A stretch of 64,000 bases of DNA from an uncultured Desulfobacter sp. (lineage in GTDB: Bacteria > Desulfobacterota > Desulfobacteria > Desulfobacterales > Desulfobacteraceae), in contig NZ_OY762929.1 of the NCBI RefSeq assembly GCF_963666675.1, positions 1,302,001 through 1,366,000 on the forward strand. The letters are read 5' to 3'. The notes under the pieces were generated by a model, which saw only the letters and a program-made list of their open reading frames with translations, did not search any database and was not told the DNA's origin. Position numbers and translations under genes: made by a program. Within the stretch, counting starts at the first letter, position 1. Each line of letters begins with the position of its first letter. Of this stretch, positions 63,276 to 64,000 are shown piece by piece.

Positions 63276-63580
63276 AAGTTACTCCTTTTATTGTTTTGTG
63301 TATATTAAATGTTTATCAAGTATTTTTTAGTTAGTCGATATTTGTAGAGATGAATTTTTGATGGGAATTGCCTTCCGATTATTCCCAATTTGGATAAATA
63401 TGGCATCATGGGGGCTTAAAAAGGTTGGGACAATCAATATTGAAAATGATTTCACATAAAGGGTGCTCATAAAATTGAAAATAAGTTTTATAGAAAATTT
63501 GTAGAAGGCTAATGAGATTAGTCGGGGCGGGAAGATTTAAATTCTTTACACACTGTTCGCCAAATGGTGAGCGTGGGTCG
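63276..63580. other. Gap at the right end of the island
   Basis: AT-rich sequence between the small basic gene and the right arm sites. No supported gene was seen; a 62-codon frame on the minus strand has no ribosome site and no recognisable content. Confidence 0.4.
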
Positions 63581-63606
63581 AATGTTTCCCACATTGAATG
63601 TGGGAA
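63581..63606. promoter_or_regulatory. Candidate integrase arm-type sites, right end
   Basis: AATGTTTCCCACATT followed by GAATGTGGGAA holds two inverted copies of the word repeated at 49,871-49,893. It lies 35 bp inside the right attachment site, as expected for integrase arm binding. Confidence 0.5.
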
Positions 63607-63614
63607 TAAAAAAA

Positions 63615-63645
63615 GGTCTTCAACTTTTAAATAAAGCTGAAAACC
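63615..63645 (-). terminator. Replacement terminator for tRNA-Pro
   Basis: On the minus strand GGTTTTCAGCTTT pairs imperfectly with AAAAGTTGAAGACC and is followed by seven T. It lies directly after the tRNA 3' end and belongs to island DNA, so the island appears to supply a new terminator for the tRNA it interrupts. Confidence 0.6.
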
Positions 63646-63704
63646 CTTGATATCAGTTGGTCGGGATGAGAGGATTTGAACCTCCGACCCCCTCGTCCCG
63701 AACG
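63641..63704. other. Right attachment site within tRNA-Pro
   Basis: The 64 bases are identical to 49,749-49,812. Here they form the functional 3' half of the tRNA gene, so integration kept the tRNA intact. Confidence 0.93.
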
Positions 63705-63734
63705 AGGTGCTCTACCAGGCTGAGCCACATCCCG
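63658..63734 (-). tRNA. tRNA-Pro(CGG)
   Basis: This 77-nt tRNA has CCA encoded. The acceptor stem is CGGGATG/CATCCCG, the anticodon loop TTCGGGA gives anticodon CGG (reads CCG), and the T-loop is GTTCAAATC. It is the integration target of the island. It reads toward the island, and purA lies upstream on the same strand. Confidence 0.96.
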
Positions 63735-63780
63735 ACGCACAAACCGCTACTTAATATACCAGAATCAAAAAAATGTCAAT

Positions 63781-64000
63781 TTAGAAAATATTTTCTTTGA
63801 TAATTGTGGCCTCTCGTCCCGGGCCCACGGAAACAATTTTAATTTTGACTTCCGACAACTCTTCTATTCGTGCAAGATAGGCCTTTGCGTTTTCGGGCAG
63901 GTCATCAAAATTGGTTATCTTTGATGTCTGCGTCTTCCAGCCGGGATGTGTCTCATACACCGGCGTGCATTGTGCCAGGACATCAATCTGGGCCGGGAAA
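63781..64000 (-). CDS. purA: Adenylosuccinate synthetase, C-terminal part
   Basis: The last 72 residues of PurA are visible, including PVYETHPGWK, FDDLPENAKAYLARIEEL and VSVGPGREATII, the standard C-terminal motifs. PurA condenses IMP and aspartate on the way to AMP. The gene continues beyond the right edge of the window. It marks the return to chromosomal housekeeping DNA after the island. Confidence 0.93.
   Translation of the reverse strand, partial: FPAQIDVLAQCTPVYETHPGWKTQTSKITNFDDLPENAKAYLARIEELSEVKIKIVSVGPGREATIIKENIF

Larger units (their letters stand above)
49749..63704. mobile_element. Integrated plasmid-like genomic island in tRNA-Pro(CGG)
   Basis: A 64-bp perfect direct repeat bounds about 13.9 kb. 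The right copy is part of the intact tRNA-Pro, and the left copy is only its 3' half. Inside are a tyrosine integrase, a Rep_trans replication initiator, a ribbon-helix-helix protein, an ASCH protein and small ORFs, plus three kinds of inserted transposable element. The native genes are visibly more AT-rich than the flanking chromosome. The gene set suggests an integrative plasmid. Both the integrase and rep genes are interrupted, so it is probably fixed unless supplied with functions in trans. Confidence 0.9.

Overview
The window is a chromosomal segment of a Gram-negative bacterium, most likely a sulfate reducer of the Desulfobacterota (Desulfobacteraceae-like). This is inferred from the gene order rpsB-tsf-pyrH-frr-uppS-cdsA-dxr-rseP, a LarE-type sulfur transferase, outer-membrane porins, a TPR-barrel/FecR/CHASE2-cyclase cluster and the protein sequences themselves. 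No rRNA or marker search could be run.

Region 1 (1-17.7 kb) is dense housekeeping DNA: larE (partial), ndk, coaE, rho, rpmE, prfA, prmC, then rpsB, tsf, pyrH, frr, uppS, cdsA, dxr, rseP, purL, purQ, a DUF554 membrane protein and nth. Many of these genes overlap by four bases or abut. Region 2 (17.7-26.7 kb) holds a small conserved-looking ORF, proline dehydrogenase, a MocR-type regulator broken by one stop codon, a divergent EamA exporter, RNase J, FtsK and a methyltransferase. Region 3 (26.8-34.5 kb) is a probable surface-display and signalling module. A TPR/beta-barrel protein of the Slam (type XI secretion) kind is followed by a FecR-domain protein whose C-terminus looks like a TbpB-type barrel cargo, and then by a CHASE2 adenylate/guanylate cyclase. 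Region 4 (34.5-45.1 kb) has two tRNA-Ser genes, argS, gatC, gatA, a nicking-type mutL, a CsgG-like/FG-GAP periplasmic protein and a porin. Region 5 (45.1-49.6 kb) has a REPIN-like inverted repeat, a very unusual 796-residue flagellin with a long repetitive insert, and an IS481-type transposase that has lost active-site residues.

Region 6 (49,749-63,704) is an integrated mobile element in a tRNA-Pro(CGG) gene, bounded by 64-bp direct repeats. The intact tRNA is at the right end and a 3' fragment is at the left. Its own backbone is a tyrosine integrase, a Rep_trans-type replication initiator, a two-domain ribbon-helix-helix protein, an ASCH protein and a few small ORFs. The backbone has been wrecked by other elements. 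An identical 129-bp MITE-like sequence sits in both the integrase and the rep gene, each with a 3-bp target duplication. A 3,745-bp IS21-family element with three accessory ORFs and an 8-bp target duplication sits in rep. Removing these insertions restores both reading frames exactly, to 362 and 435 codons of protein. A second, three-gene transposon (zinc-ribbon protein, DDE transposase, ExeA-like ATPase) lies between them.

After the island the chromosome resumes with the 3' end of purA. The most notable items are the double MITE disabling of the island, the passenger-bearing IS21 element, the Slam-FecR-cyclase cluster and the repeat-filled flagellin.
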